A DNA stretch of 13,325 nucleotides from Opitutia bacterium UBA6410 (GCA_002437405.1 DJPO01000039.1:1-13325), one strand, 5' to 3'; positions 6,887 through 13,256 are shown, numbered from the stretch's first letter. Numbers and translations: made by a program. Notes: generated by a model not told the origin, from the letters alone.

Positions 6887-7948
6887 TCAGAAACCCGCAG
6901 CGCAATCGAGCTCGACCTCGAAGAGCAAATCGTCGCGGCAGACGACGCTGTTTGACGGGCAATGCGGCAGGGCGATGTTGTTGGCGGCGCACCACTTTTT
7001 GAAGCTCGCGTAATATTCGGGCTTGCGGCAGTAGACGACCGAGCGGACGGTTTGAGCGAAGTCCATACCGCGCGAGCGCAGAATCCCGCCGATTACGCGC
7101 ATCGTAAGTTCGACCTGCTTTTCGATGTCGCCGACAAAAGCTGTCGCGCCCGCAGGCTCGATACTCGCCGTGCCCGAAACGGTTATTCTGCGCGAGGTCG
7201 GGGTCGCGATTTCTACGGATCTTGAAAACGAGCTTCCGTAGCCGCCAGCCTCGCATTGCAGCGGCGACGGGATTTCCCGCGCATAGCGCGTTTTGCCGTC
7301 GCCTTCGGCAAATTTCAGCGCGAGCGCGCCGCACTCGAGCATTGCGCCTTTCGGGTTGGACGCGCCGATTCCCGTGCTTGCGGGCAGGAGTTTTTCGAAG
7401 ACACCGACTTTGCCGAAAAATTCGGTTCTGGCGCGGTTGAAGTCCGCGTACCAGTCGAGCAAATCGCGGTTGTAAAACCACGTCCGAACTATGTTGGTAA
7501 ATTCGTATCCGTTTGCCGAAAGCGCGGATTGCAGCTTTTCGAGCGACTGCATTGTCGCCGCGTATCCGTCCGATATTTCGGGGTTCGGGACGACTCCGAA
7601 AGTCCGCAGGTAGTCGATTCCGCCCGCGGAATATTTTGCGGTGCGCACGCCGCCGCTTTCGGAAAAAATCGGGGAAGTGCCGCGCACCGCAGTGATGTGT
7701 GCACTCGAGGGGAAATCGGCGGACTCGGCGAGCGGCAGAATGTGGTTTACGGGTACGCCGTCGGCGAGCGGCTCGAAAACTCCGCGCAGCCATTGGCCGC
7801 CGAAAAGTTCGACGCAAACGACGGTCGCCCCGACGGATTGCAGGTATTGCAAAATTTCCGCAACTTGCGCGCGCGCCGCGTCGATACCCTCGAAAACTGC
7901 GGGTATGTGGATTTCGGCAACATTTTCGTCCAGTAAAATCTCCCTCAT
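6887..7948 (-). CDS. Two-domain RidA-fold protein resembling chorismatases
   Basis: A 353-residue cytoplasmic protein with two YjgF/RidA-type domains. Residues about 125-212 (NIVRTWFYNRDLLDWYADFN, LLPASTGIGASNPKGAML) and about 240-350 (FSRSVEI, ITVSGTASIEPAGATAFVGD, SVVYCRKPEYYASFKKWC, CRDDLLFEVELDC) follow the layout of the FkbO/Hyg5/XanB2 chorismatase group. That group cleaves chorismate to dihydroxy- or hydroxybenzoates and is sometimes annotated as pteridine-dependent deoxygenase-like. Single-domain RidA proteins are about 130 residues, so this is not plain RidA. The start is ATG 7948, which sits in a hairpin loop and has no good ribosome site. No chorismate-pathway or pigment genes flank it, so the substrate is open. 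Fold assignment is fairly secure; chorismatase activity is inference. Confidence 0.72.
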   Translation of the reverse strand: MREILLDENVAEIHIPAVFEGIDAARAQVAEILQYLQSVGATVVCVELFGGQWLRGVFEPLADGVPVNHILPLAESADFPSSAHITAVRGTSPIFSESGGVRTAKYSAGGIDYLRTFGVVPNPEISDGYAATMQSLEKLQSALSANGYEFTNIVRTWFYNRDLLDWYADFNRARTEFFGKVGVFEKLLPASTGIGASNPKGAMLECGALALKFAEGDGKTRYAREIPSPLQCEAGGYGSSFSRSVEIATPTSRRITVSGTASIEPAGATAFVGDIEKQVELTMRVIGGILRSRGMDFAQTVRSVVYCRKPEYYASFKKWCAANNIALPHCPSNSVVCRDDLLFEVELDCAAGF

Positions 7949-7957
7949 ATGGGAGAA
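7940..7957 (-). promoter_or_regulatory. Hairpin presenting the start codon in its loop
   Basis: On the mRNA strand TCTCCC (7957-7952) and GGGAGA (7945-7940) form a perfect six-base-pair stem around ATATGA, which contains the ATG of the chorismatase-like gene. The downstream arm looks like a Shine-Dalgarno sequence but lies after the start codon. Confidence 0.4.
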
Positions 7958-7994
7958 TGAAATGCACCTTTTTGTGTTTTGCAATACAAATTTT

Positions 7995-8023
7995 GTTTTA
8001 AATATAAAAAACTTGGCGGGCAA
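7995..8023 (-). promoter_or_regulatory. Possible promoter of the chorismatase-like gene
   Basis: On the reverse strand TTGCCC (8023-8018) and TAAAAC (8000-7995) are separated by 17 bases in an AT-rich gap that lies after the feo terminator. Each hexamer matches four of six consensus positions. The implied leader is about 40 bases. Read by eye only. Confidence 0.3.
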
Positions 8024-8034
8024 AAATTCCGCAC

Positions 8035-8063
8035 AAAAAAAGGCGCGTTCATTGCGCCTTTTT
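8035..8063. terminator. Intrinsic terminator of the iron operon
   Basis: GGCGC (8042-8046) pairs with GCGCC (8054-8058) around GTTCATT, extended by A/T pairs on both sides. In the feoB direction a run of seven T follows the stem. It begins 21 bases beyond the feoB stop and insulates the chorismatase-like gene from iron-operon transcription. Confidence 0.85.
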
Positions 8064-8083
8064 ATCGTTCGGGGAAAGTCCCG

Positions 8084-10225
8084 TTAAAAAAGCAGGGCGA
8101 GCGCGAGGCGGTAGAAGACGAATGCCGCCGCGTATGCCAAAACGGTAAGCCCCGCGAACTGGGCGAAGGCGACTTTCAGCGACTTCGTCTCCGAATAGGT
8201 AGTCGCCAAAGCCGCCACACACGGAGTCGTCAGCAGAATGAACGCCAGAATGCTTATGCCCTGCGCGACATTGTAGTCCGCCGAGATTTTCGCGCGCAGC
8301 GAATTGTCCGCATTCGGCGTTCCCGAACCCGACCCGTAGACGATTCCCAGCTGGGAAATGAAAACCTCCTTCGCCGCGAGCGAGCCGAGCAGCGCGCCGA
8401 CGATTTTATTGTCGTACCCGAGCGGCTTGAAAATCGGCGCGAGTGCGTTGCCGATATGCCCCATATAGGTATTGCCGAACGTCTCCGAGGTTTTCGCGTT
8501 TTCGAGCTTCAAAATTCTGTCGTCCTTGTCCGCCTGCGCCAAGTGGGAATCGGCGACGACGGCGGCAATTTGCGCGTCGTAGTCCTGCGAGAATTTCTCG
8601 GTCTGCGGGAACGACGAGAGCAGCCAAAGCAGTATCGACATCGCCAAGATAATCGTCCCCGCCTTTTTGATGAATCCGTACGCCCTGTTCCAGACCTCGA
8701 TTGAAACTGTTTTGATGCGCGGCAGGCGGTACGGCGGCAGCTCCATCAGGAACGCCGCGTCGTTGCCGCGCGCGACTGTCATACGCAGGATTTTGGCGAT
8801 GACCATCGCAAAGGCAATCCCGACGACGTACACGCAGAACATCGCAATCGCGCAGTATTTTTGCGGGAAGAATGCGGGAATCAGAAGCATATAGACTGGA
8901 AAGCGCGCCCCGCAGCTTAGCAGCGGAATGACCATTATCGTCGCGAACCGCTCGAACGGCGACTTCAGCGTGCGCGCCGCCATAATCGCGGGAACGGAGC
9001 ACCCGAAGCCCAGCAGCATCGGAATCACGCTCGAGCCGCTCAGCCCGAATTTGCGCATGACCCTGTCGCAGAGGAACGCCGCCCTCGCCATATATCCGCT
9101 GTCCTCGAGCACCGACAACGCCAAGAACAAAAGCGCGACATTCGGCAAAAAGACGAAGACCCCGCCGACGCCCCCGATTACCCCGTCCACGACGAGCTTT
9201 TCCAGAAGCGGCAGCGACTCGGGCCAGTTGTCGGCAAGCAGCCGCGCCGCGCCCGAGAAGAGCGATTCGAGCAGTTTCGTAAGCGGTTCGCCGAGCGTGA
9301 AGACGAACTCGAACACCGCGTACATCATCAGGAAAAATATCGGGATTCCGAGGAATCTGTTGAGGAAAATCGAGTCGAGAAATCCCGCTTTGTTTTCCTC
9401 CGCCTCCGCGGTCTTCAGGCACGGCATGCAGATTTTGTCGATGATTCCGTACCGCGCCGCCGCCACGAGCGATTCCGACGGTTCGCCCGTCTGCGCCTCC
9501 AGCCCGACAATCAGCTTTTCCGCCGCGCCGAATATGTGCGGGACTTTCGCGCGAACCGAGTCCGCCACGGACGCGTCCTTTTCCAAAAGGCGGATTGCGA
9601 CCCAATCCGAATACGACTTGTATTTGTCGTCGAGCGCGTCCGAAAGGATTTTCGAGATGTCCGCGATTGCCCGCGTCAAGATGTTGTCGCCCGCGTTGCG
9701 CCACGGCGACAACGCGGAAATGCCCGCGTCAAGATTCTTGGCGATGAAAATCGAAAGCGCCTTCACCGAGCGTTCGTCGTAGCCTGTCGTGCGGATTACG
9801 GGCACTCCCAGAGCCGCCGCAAGGGCGGAGACATCGACGGACTTCCCGTGCTTTTCAAGCTCGTCGCTCATATTCAGAACGACAATCATCGGCGCGCCCA
9901 TTTCCGCAAGCTGCAAAGTCAGAAACATATTGCGCTCGAAATTCGACGAATCGACGACATTCACAATCAGGTCTGCTCCGCCCGCCGCCACCGCCTGCGC
10001 AGCAATCCGCTCCTCCGCCGACGACGCCGAAAGCGAATACACCCCCGGGAGGTCTTCGACTTCGATTTCGCGGCCGAGCGCGGAAAATCTGCCTGTCTTT
10101 TTCTCGACCGTCACGCCCGCGTAGTTCCCGACCTTTGCGCGCATTCCCGAAAGCTCGTTGAAAATCGTGGTCTTCCCCGAATTGGGATTGCCCGCCAACA
10201 GTATTTTGAAACAACCGTCTTTCAT
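8084..10225 (-). CDS. feoB: Ferrous iron transporter FeoB
   Basis: A 713-residue GTPase-permease importing Fe2+ across the inner membrane. The N-terminal G domain shows G1 GNPNSGKT (12-19), the switch I region VGNYAGVTVEKKTG, G3 DLPG (58-61) and G4 NMSD (118-121). A helical GDI-type segment follows, then the membrane domain from about residue 290. Both gate motifs are present with their cysteines: LLGFGCSVPAIMAARTL and PLLSCGARFPVYMLL. The C-terminal part has the conserved AAKEVFISQLGI. G1 has Ser where Cys is common. Length is slightly below E. coli FeoB (about 770), lacking a Cys-rich tail. It lies 23 bases after the regulator gene, evidently one transcript. No separate feoA gene is present; a FeoA-like domain sits on the regulator. 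The start ATG at 10225 lacks an obvious ribosome site. Confidence 0.97.
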   Translation of the reverse strand: MKDGCFKILLAGNPNSGKTTIFNELSGMRAKVGNYAGVTVEKKTGRFSALGREIEVEDLPGVYSLSASSAEERIAAQAVAAGGADLIVNVVDSSNFERNMFLTLQLAEMGAPMIVVLNMSDELEKHGKSVDVSALAAALGVPVIRTTGYDERSVKALSIFIAKNLDAGISALSPWRNAGDNILTRAIADISKILSDALDDKYKSYSDWVAIRLLEKDASVADSVRAKVPHIFGAAEKLIVGLEAQTGEPSESLVAAARYGIIDKICMPCLKTAEAEENKAGFLDSIFLNRFLGIPIFFLMMYAVFEFVFTLGEPLTKLLESLFSGAARLLADNWPESLPLLEKLVVDGVIGGVGGVFVFLPNVALLFLALSVLEDSGYMARAAFLCDRVMRKFGLSGSSVIPMLLGFGCSVPAIMAARTLKSPFERFATIMVIPLLSCGARFPVYMLLIPAFFPQKYCAIAMFCVYVVGIAFAMVIAKILRMTVARGNDAAFLMELPPYRLPRIKTVSIEVWNRAYGFIKKAGTIILAMSILLWLLSSFPQTEKFSQDYDAQIAAVVADSHLAQADKDDRILKLENAKTSETFGNTYMGHIGNALAPIFKPLGYDNKIVGALLGSLAAKEVFISQLGIVYGSGSGTPNADNSLRAKISADYNVAQGISILAFILLTTPCVAALATTYSETKSLKVAFAQFAGLTVLAYAAAFVFYRLALALLF

Positions 10226-10248
10226 ATACTGATAGTCTGCTAAAAATG

Positions 10249-10920
10249 TTAAATGCGCTTCACCCCGATGTTCTTGAGCTGCGACTTGCGCATGGAAATC
10301 TCCGAGCCGTGCACACCGATTACGACGGGGTCGCCGAGCGGGGCGACGCGCAGAATCTCGACAGTCGAGCCGATTGTAAGCCCCATTCCCGCGTACATTC
10401 CCAAATTGCCGAGCTTCTTGTCTATCGAAAGCACGAGAGCCTTGTCGCCCTTGGGAAGCTCCGAAAGCGGCATCGCGTGCGGGCAGGTTTTACCGCAGTC
10501 GGGCGAACGGTTCGGGCACGAGGAGCACATATTCACGCCGCGCCCCTTCAAAAATTTCACGAGCTTGTTCATTATCGAGTCCTCGAGCGCGTGCTCCATT
10601 CGGCACGCAGCCAAGTCCGCCTCGCTCGCGTTGACGCCCAAAACTTCCGTAAAGAAATTGCTGAGCAGCTTGTGCTTGCGCCGCACGTTGTTTGCCACGT
10701 TTTCGCCGTCCTTTGTGAGGCTGACGGGACGATATTTTTCGTACTCGATAAGCCCCTTCTCCCTGAGCGAATTCAGCGCGGCGGTCACCGACGGCTTTTT
10801 CACGCTCATTGCCGCGGCAATATCGGACGGTCTGGCGTTGCCCGTCTCCGCCGAAAGCGACGAAATCGCCTCGAGGTAGTCCTCCAGATTCTCCGATAGT
10901 TTTTGCGGGTTCTCGTGCAT
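10249..10920 (-). CDS. DtxR/MntR-family iron-dependent repressor with C-terminal FeoA-like domain
   Basis: A 223-residue metalloregulator that should repress the feo operon when metal is bound. Residues 10-72 are the winged helix (ARPSDIAAAMSVKKPSVTAA, then GLIEYEKYRPVSLTKDG). The dimerisation/metal domain has H83 and C106-R-M-E109-H110, the DtxR-type CxxEH site. D14 in LEDYLEAI sits where DtxR has Met10 and MntR has Asp8. The DtxR ancillary glutamate (H+4) appears to be Ser87. A linker with C132, C135, C142 and C146 (CxxC-x6-CxxxC) could bind metal or an Fe-S cluster. Residues about 150-223 are a FeoA/SH3-like domain (LGMYAGMGLTIGSTVEIL). Its own promoter carries a palindrome, implying autoregulation. 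Iron rather than manganese is favoured by Cys106 and by feoB. Confidence 0.92.
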   Translation of the reverse strand: MHENPQKLSENLEDYLEAISSLSAETGNARPSDIAAAMSVKKPSVTAALNSLREKGLIEYEKYRPVSLTKDGENVANNVRRKHKLLSNFFTEVLGVNASEADLAACRMEHALEDSIMNKLVKFLKGRGVNMCSSCPNRSPDCGKTCPHAMPLSELPKGDKALVLSIDKKLGNLGMYAGMGLTIGSTVEILRVAPLGDPVVIGVHGSEISMRKSQLKNIGVKRI

Positions 10921-10930
10921 TCTTTATACG

Positions 10931-10950
10931 TTTATTATTGGAATAATAAA
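10931..10950. promoter_or_regulatory. Candidate operator for the DtxR-family regulator
   Basis: The sequence TTTATTATTGGAATAATAAA has perfect nine-base arms around a central GG. It starts 11 bases upstream of the regulator's ATG and overlaps the -10 region of the promoter preceding the regulator and feoB. Size, symmetry and position suit a DtxR-type dimer site, although the bases differ from the classical DtxR box. A Fur-like protein is an alternative binder. Confidence 0.7.
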
Positions 10951-10974
10951 GCTTTGCGCCCGCGGGGTTGTCAA
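10943..10974 (-). promoter_or_regulatory. Promoter of the regulator-feoB operon
   Basis: On the reverse strand a perfect -35 box TTGACA lies at 10974-10969. Candidate -10 hexamers fall in the palindrome: TTTATT after 18 bases, or TATTAT (five of six matches) after 20. The -35 box lies five bases past the stop of the upstream acetyltransferase gene. Metal-loaded repressor on the palindrome would cover the -10 region. Confidence 0.65.
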
Positions 10975-10978
10975 CACT

Positions 10979-11386
10979 TTAAAGAAATCGGATTGGCGTG
11001 TGCAGCTTCATTCGCGAGCCTATCCGCAAATAAATGCTCTTCGCCTCGGGCGTCGAAATCGCCGTAATCCATTCGATTCCGTCCGCCTTGAGCTTCGCGA
11101 CTATCCGCGCGGTAAGCTCGCCCGCAATCCCCCTGCGGCGATATTGGGGGTCTACAAACAAATCCAGCAAATACGCGTCCGACACTCCGTCGGAGAGCGC
11201 GCGGAAAAATCCCACCAATTTCTGCCCGTCGAACGCCCCGAACGCGCAATAGCTGTTCCTCAAAGCCCGCGCGACTTTCCCAGAGTCGCCGCCCGACTCC
11301 GACCACCCCGCCAGCTCGTAGAGCCTCTCGACTTGCGGGGCGCAAACTTCGGCGTTGTCCGCGCCTATCGGAACTATCTTAATCAT
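10979..11386 (-). CDS. GNAT-family N-acetyltransferase
   Basis: A 135-residue cytoplasmic acetyl-CoA-dependent transferase. Motif A is clear at about 75-95: DLFVDPQYRRRGIAGELTAR, with R-R-R-G-I-A as the pyrophosphate-binding loop. The later segment WITAISTPEAKSIYLRIGSR is the family's C-terminal strand and helix region. The ATG at 11386 overlaps the stop of the upstream gene by four bases (ATGA), with a G-run (GGGGGCG) about nine bases upstream inside that gene, so translation is coupled. The substrate is unknown. The next gene downstream is the iron regulator, whose promoter starts five bases after this stop; no terminator lies between, so read-through is possible. Confidence 0.88.
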   Translation of the reverse strand: MIKIVPIGADNAEVCAPQVERLYELAGWSESGGDSGKVARALRNSYCAFGAFDGQKLVGFFRALSDGVSDAYLLDLFVDPQYRRRGIAGELTARIVAKLKADGIEWITAISTPEAKSIYLRIGSRMKLHTPIRFL

Positions 11387-12288
11387 AGACGCGTCGCCCC
11401 CAGTCTTGCGTACATAAAAGTGGGGTCGAGCGACTGCTTTGCCCTGCGCAAATTCGGGTCGCCGAGATCCTGCTCGCGGTTCATAAATTTTCCGCCGCGG
11501 GCGGCGATTGCCTCTGCCTCGCACTTTACAATCATCTGGCTCGCGCCCTCGACGAGCTTGTCGGATTTCTCGAAATGTACGGAGTGGACTTCGTCGGTTA
11601 TCTTCCCGATTATCGCCGCCGCCGCAATTTTGTCGGGCGACGAATACAAAACCGTACCGTAAAGCCCCAGTTCGTCAAAGTTCGCGAATGCCGCCCCGAT
11701 TGCGACCTCCTCGGCAAAGAGCAGCTTTTTTTCGTCCTCAGCGTCCATAAAACGCATAGTCTGCGCGAAGTTCGATTCGCCCAGCGGCTCGACCGACATC
11801 TGCGGATTCTGCGCCGTAAAGTGTTTTATGTGGTTGCGCTTTTTCCGAAGTTTGGCGCCCGAAAGCGCAATCTGCTTTTCGACATCGTAGACATAGTCGG
11901 CTTCGCCCGCGTCGGCGTCGAATTTGAAAAACCGCTCGGCGTCGGGGAAGCGCGCGGGGTAGTCAGGCGGAACGTTGTAGATTCGCCCGCCGCGCCGGAC
12001 AAGCCCGGCTGCCGCAAAAGAGTCGAAAATCTCCGCGAGCTGCTCGGGCGATGGCGTCCTCCCGTACGGGAAATAAATGTACCCGTCGCGGCTATTGTAG
12101 ACCGTGGCGGTGTCGCCCGTTTCAAGGATTTTCAAGCCGTAGACTTCGCTCCAAAGAAAGAGATTTTGAAAACAGTTTTCGCACCCCGCCGACGGGGAAA
12201 TGCGCATTAGGGAGTCTATTTTCTGTTTGTCGGAAATCGCGATGTCGCGCAGAGCCGATACGTCGATGTTTGGTTCGACAACGTGCAT
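11383..12288 (-). CDS. DUF2156 (LPG synthase C-terminal-like) protein
   Basis: A 301-residue protein of the DUF2156 family, related to the catalytic C-terminal domain of lysyl-phosphatidylglycerol synthase, which is built from two GNAT-like folds. Signature segments are ENCFQNLFLWSEVYGLK (about 36-52), DYVYDVEKQIALSGAKLRKK (about 131-150) with RNHIKHF, and near the end NREQDLGDPNLRRAKQSLDP. There is no N-terminal membrane flippase domain, so this is the short soluble form rather than full MprF. These stand-alone proteins have no settled function; aminoacyl or acyl transfer is a guess from the fold. It is the first gene of a coupled pair with the GNAT gene. The ATG at 12288 has no obvious ribosome site. 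Confidence 0.9.
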   Translation of the reverse strand: MHVVEPNIDVSALRDIAISDKQKIDSLMRISPSAGCENCFQNLFLWSEVYGLKILETGDTATVYNSRDGYIYFPYGRTPSPEQLAEIFDSFAAAGLVRRGGRIYNVPPDYPARFPDAERFFKFDADAGEADYVYDVEKQIALSGAKLRKKRNHIKHFTAQNPQMSVEPLGESNFAQTMRFMDAEDEKKLLFAEEVAIGAAFANFDELGLYGTVLYSSPDKIAAAAIIGKITDEVHSVHFEKSDKLVEGASQMIVKCEAEAIAARGGKFMNREQDLGDPNLRRAKQSLDPTFMYARLGATRL

Positions 12289-12433
12289 AAAATTAAGGGT
12301 GGTTATATTTGCGAATAATCAAATGTGGAGCATATGCTTTGACAAGCAATATCGGAAAAAAATCCCGCCGCGGAAGAAATTTCGCAAAATTTCCGCAAAA
12401 CAAAAACCTCTTGAAATAAATAAAGAAAATGGC

Positions 12434-12461
12434 TTGACAAGAAGACAAAGAAATGTAGGTT
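12434..12461 (+). promoter_or_regulatory. Probable promoter of the tRNA genes
   Basis: A perfect TTGACA (12434-12439) is followed after 16 bases by TAGGTT (12456-12461), 35 bases before the first tRNA. The -10 match is only three of six, though TAGGTTCG also resembles the TAnnTTTG element used by Bacteroidota sigma factors. The position is right for a stable-RNA promoter. Confidence 0.5.
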
Positions 12462-12496
12462 CGTTTAAATCAAAATTGGGAAATCCCAAGGGAACT

Positions 12497-12569
12497 GGGG
12501 GCGTAGCTCAGTGGATAGAGCAGCGGTTTTCTAAACCGTTGGTCGAGGGTTCGAGTCCCCCCGCCCCTG
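12497..12569 (+). tRNA. tRNA-Arg (anticodon TCT)
   Basis: A 73-base cloverleaf. The acceptor GGGGGCG pairs with CGCCCCT, with a G-U pair at 1-72. The D arm is GCTC/GAGC. The anticodon stem GCGGT/ACCGT holds loop TTTCTAA, giving TCT at 12530-12532, which reads AGA and AGG. The T loop is TTCGAGT, the T stem has one A-C mismatch (50-64), and the discriminator is G73 as usual for tRNA-Arg. The CCA end is not encoded. It precedes tRNA-Ala by 18 bases, presumably on one transcript. Confidence 0.95.
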
Positions 12570-12587
12570 GAATTCCGAATCACCAAA

Positions 12588-12660
12588 GGGGCCGTAGCTC
12601 AGTTGGAAGAGCGCTAGAATCGCACTCTAGAGGTCGTGAGTTCGAACCTCATCGGCTCCA
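12588..12660 (+). tRNA. tRNA-Ala (anticodon CGC)
   Basis: A 73-base cloverleaf. The acceptor GGGGCCG pairs with CGGCTCC and contains G3-U70, the alanine identity pair, with A73. The anticodon stem CTAGA/TCTAG holds loop ATCGCAC, giving CGC at 12621-12623, which reads GCG. The T arm is GTGAG-TTCGAAC-CTCAT. CCA is not encoded. A CGC alanine tRNA is absent from some bacteria such as E. coli and suits this GC-rich genome. Confidence 0.95.
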
Positions 12661-12670
12661 CTTTGGCGAA

Positions 12671-12818
12671 GCGGCAGTGCCGCCTCCTTTGAAGGGGCAA
12701 AGCCCCTTACGAAGATTGGCTTCGCCAATGCTTCTATCCCCACAAACGCTAAGCATTTCTAATCCGCCACAGTCGCGGATTTTTTTTGTATCGCTTCTCT
12801 GCCTCAAAATCCATTGCG
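12671..12818. repeat. Hairpin-rich intergenic repeat, copy A
   Basis: The most complete copy of a repeat that begins ten bases after tRNA-Ala. It contains in order the palindrome GCGGCA-G-TGCCGC, the hairpin AAGGGGC-AAA-GCCCCTT, a longer hairpin built on ATTGGC-TTC-GCCAAT flanked by GAAG/CTTC, then CCCCACAAACGCTAAGCATTT, the AATCCGC/GCGGATT hairpin, and a tail ending near TCAAAATCCATTGCG. It has no coding signal, and no transposase is present. It looks like a REP- or MITE-type element. Confidence 0.8.
12761..12787 (+). terminator. Terminator of the tRNA transcript, formed within repeat copy A
   Basis: AATCCGC (12761-12767) pairs perfectly with GCGGATT (12775-12781) around CACAGTC, followed by six more T. 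It is the first hairpin with a T-run after the tRNA genes on the + strand. The matching place in copies B and C lacks both the full stem and the T-run. Confidence 0.7.
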
Positions 12819-12872
12819 CCAAAGTTCTCCAAACTCTCACGTTATTTTCTTGTCCAACGTTTTCAGTCGTGG

Positions 12873-12980
12873 GCGGCAGTACCACACCCATTGAAGAGGC
12901 AAACCCCTTACGAAGATTGGCATTCGCCAATGCTTCTATCCCCACAAACGTTAAGCATTTCTAATCCGCCACGGTCGCGG
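12873..12980. repeat. Intergenic repeat, copy B (degenerate, lacking the tail)
   Basis: It aligns with copy A from GCGGCAGT through GTCGCGG, but the first palindrome is disrupted (GCGGCAGTACCACA), the GGGGC hairpin is broken (GAAGAGGCAAACCCC), and one extra A is inserted in the ATTGGC hairpin. The roughly 40-base tail present in A and C is missing because copy C begins immediately. Confidence 0.75.
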
Positions 12981-13121
12981 GCGGCAGTGCCGCTTCCATT
13001 GAAGGGGCGTTGCCCCTTACGAAGATTGGCTTCGCCAATACTTCTATCCCCACAAAGTATAAGCATTTTTAATCCGCTACGGTCGCGATTGCATCGCTTA
13101 TCTATCTCAAAATTCATTGCG
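12981..13121. repeat. Intergenic repeat, copy C
   Basis: It directly abuts copy B. By eye it differs from copy A at about 12 of 107 core positions. Three adjacent differences lie in the loop of the GGGGC hairpin (AAA in A, GTT in C) while both stem arms are unchanged, suggesting the RNA or DNA fold is maintained. The tail (TATCTCAAAATTCATTGCG) matches that of copy A with a few changes. Confidence 0.8.
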
Positions 13122-13231
13122 GTAGTACTTAAGCCCGTTGTCCCTCATTAAAGCCGAGATAACAACCCCAGCCAACGCACACCGCACTCGGTTTTTCAAA
13201 TTTGCTTTTGGGAAACTATTTTAAAGTCATA

Positions 13232-13256
13232 GCAAAAGGAATTTCGCGCCTTTTGC
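13232..13256. other. Eight-base-pair hairpin ahead of the final terminator
   Basis: GCAAAAGG (13232-13239) pairs with CCTTTTGC (13249-13256) around AATTTCGCG. An upstream CTTTTG (13205-13210) could pair instead with CAAAAG of the first arm, giving two exclusive folds. Whether this stretch is transcribed is unknown. Confidence 0.35.

Noticed and set aside
6827..7957. Attachment-site-like repeats flanking the phage cassette
   Set aside because: Only short matches such as ATGGGAGA recur near 3793 and 7949; they belong to separate hairpins and do not bracket the cassette cleanly.
6522..7967. 481-residue reverse-strand reading frame
   Set aside because: It overlaps the chorismatase-like gene and the start of the fibre gene in another frame, is very Arg-rich and lacks any family motif; it is a GC-rich shadow frame.
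8406..9704. 432-residue reverse-strand reading frame
   Set aside because: It lies wholly inside feoB in another frame, and the feoB frame carries all expected motifs.
12370..12396. GCGGAA...TTCCGC hairpin upstream of the tRNAs as a terminator
   Set aside because: The stem has a bulge and no T-run directly follows on either strand, and no gene ends just before it in the right direction.
12200..12964. 254-residue + strand frame across the tRNA region
   Set aside because: It runs through two tRNA genes and the repeats and overlaps the DUF2156 gene; it is not coding.
12671..13121. CRISPR array
   Set aside because: There are only three units of 108-148 bases with internal dyads, two of them abutting without a spacer, and no cas gene; the pattern is of a dispersed intergenic repeat.
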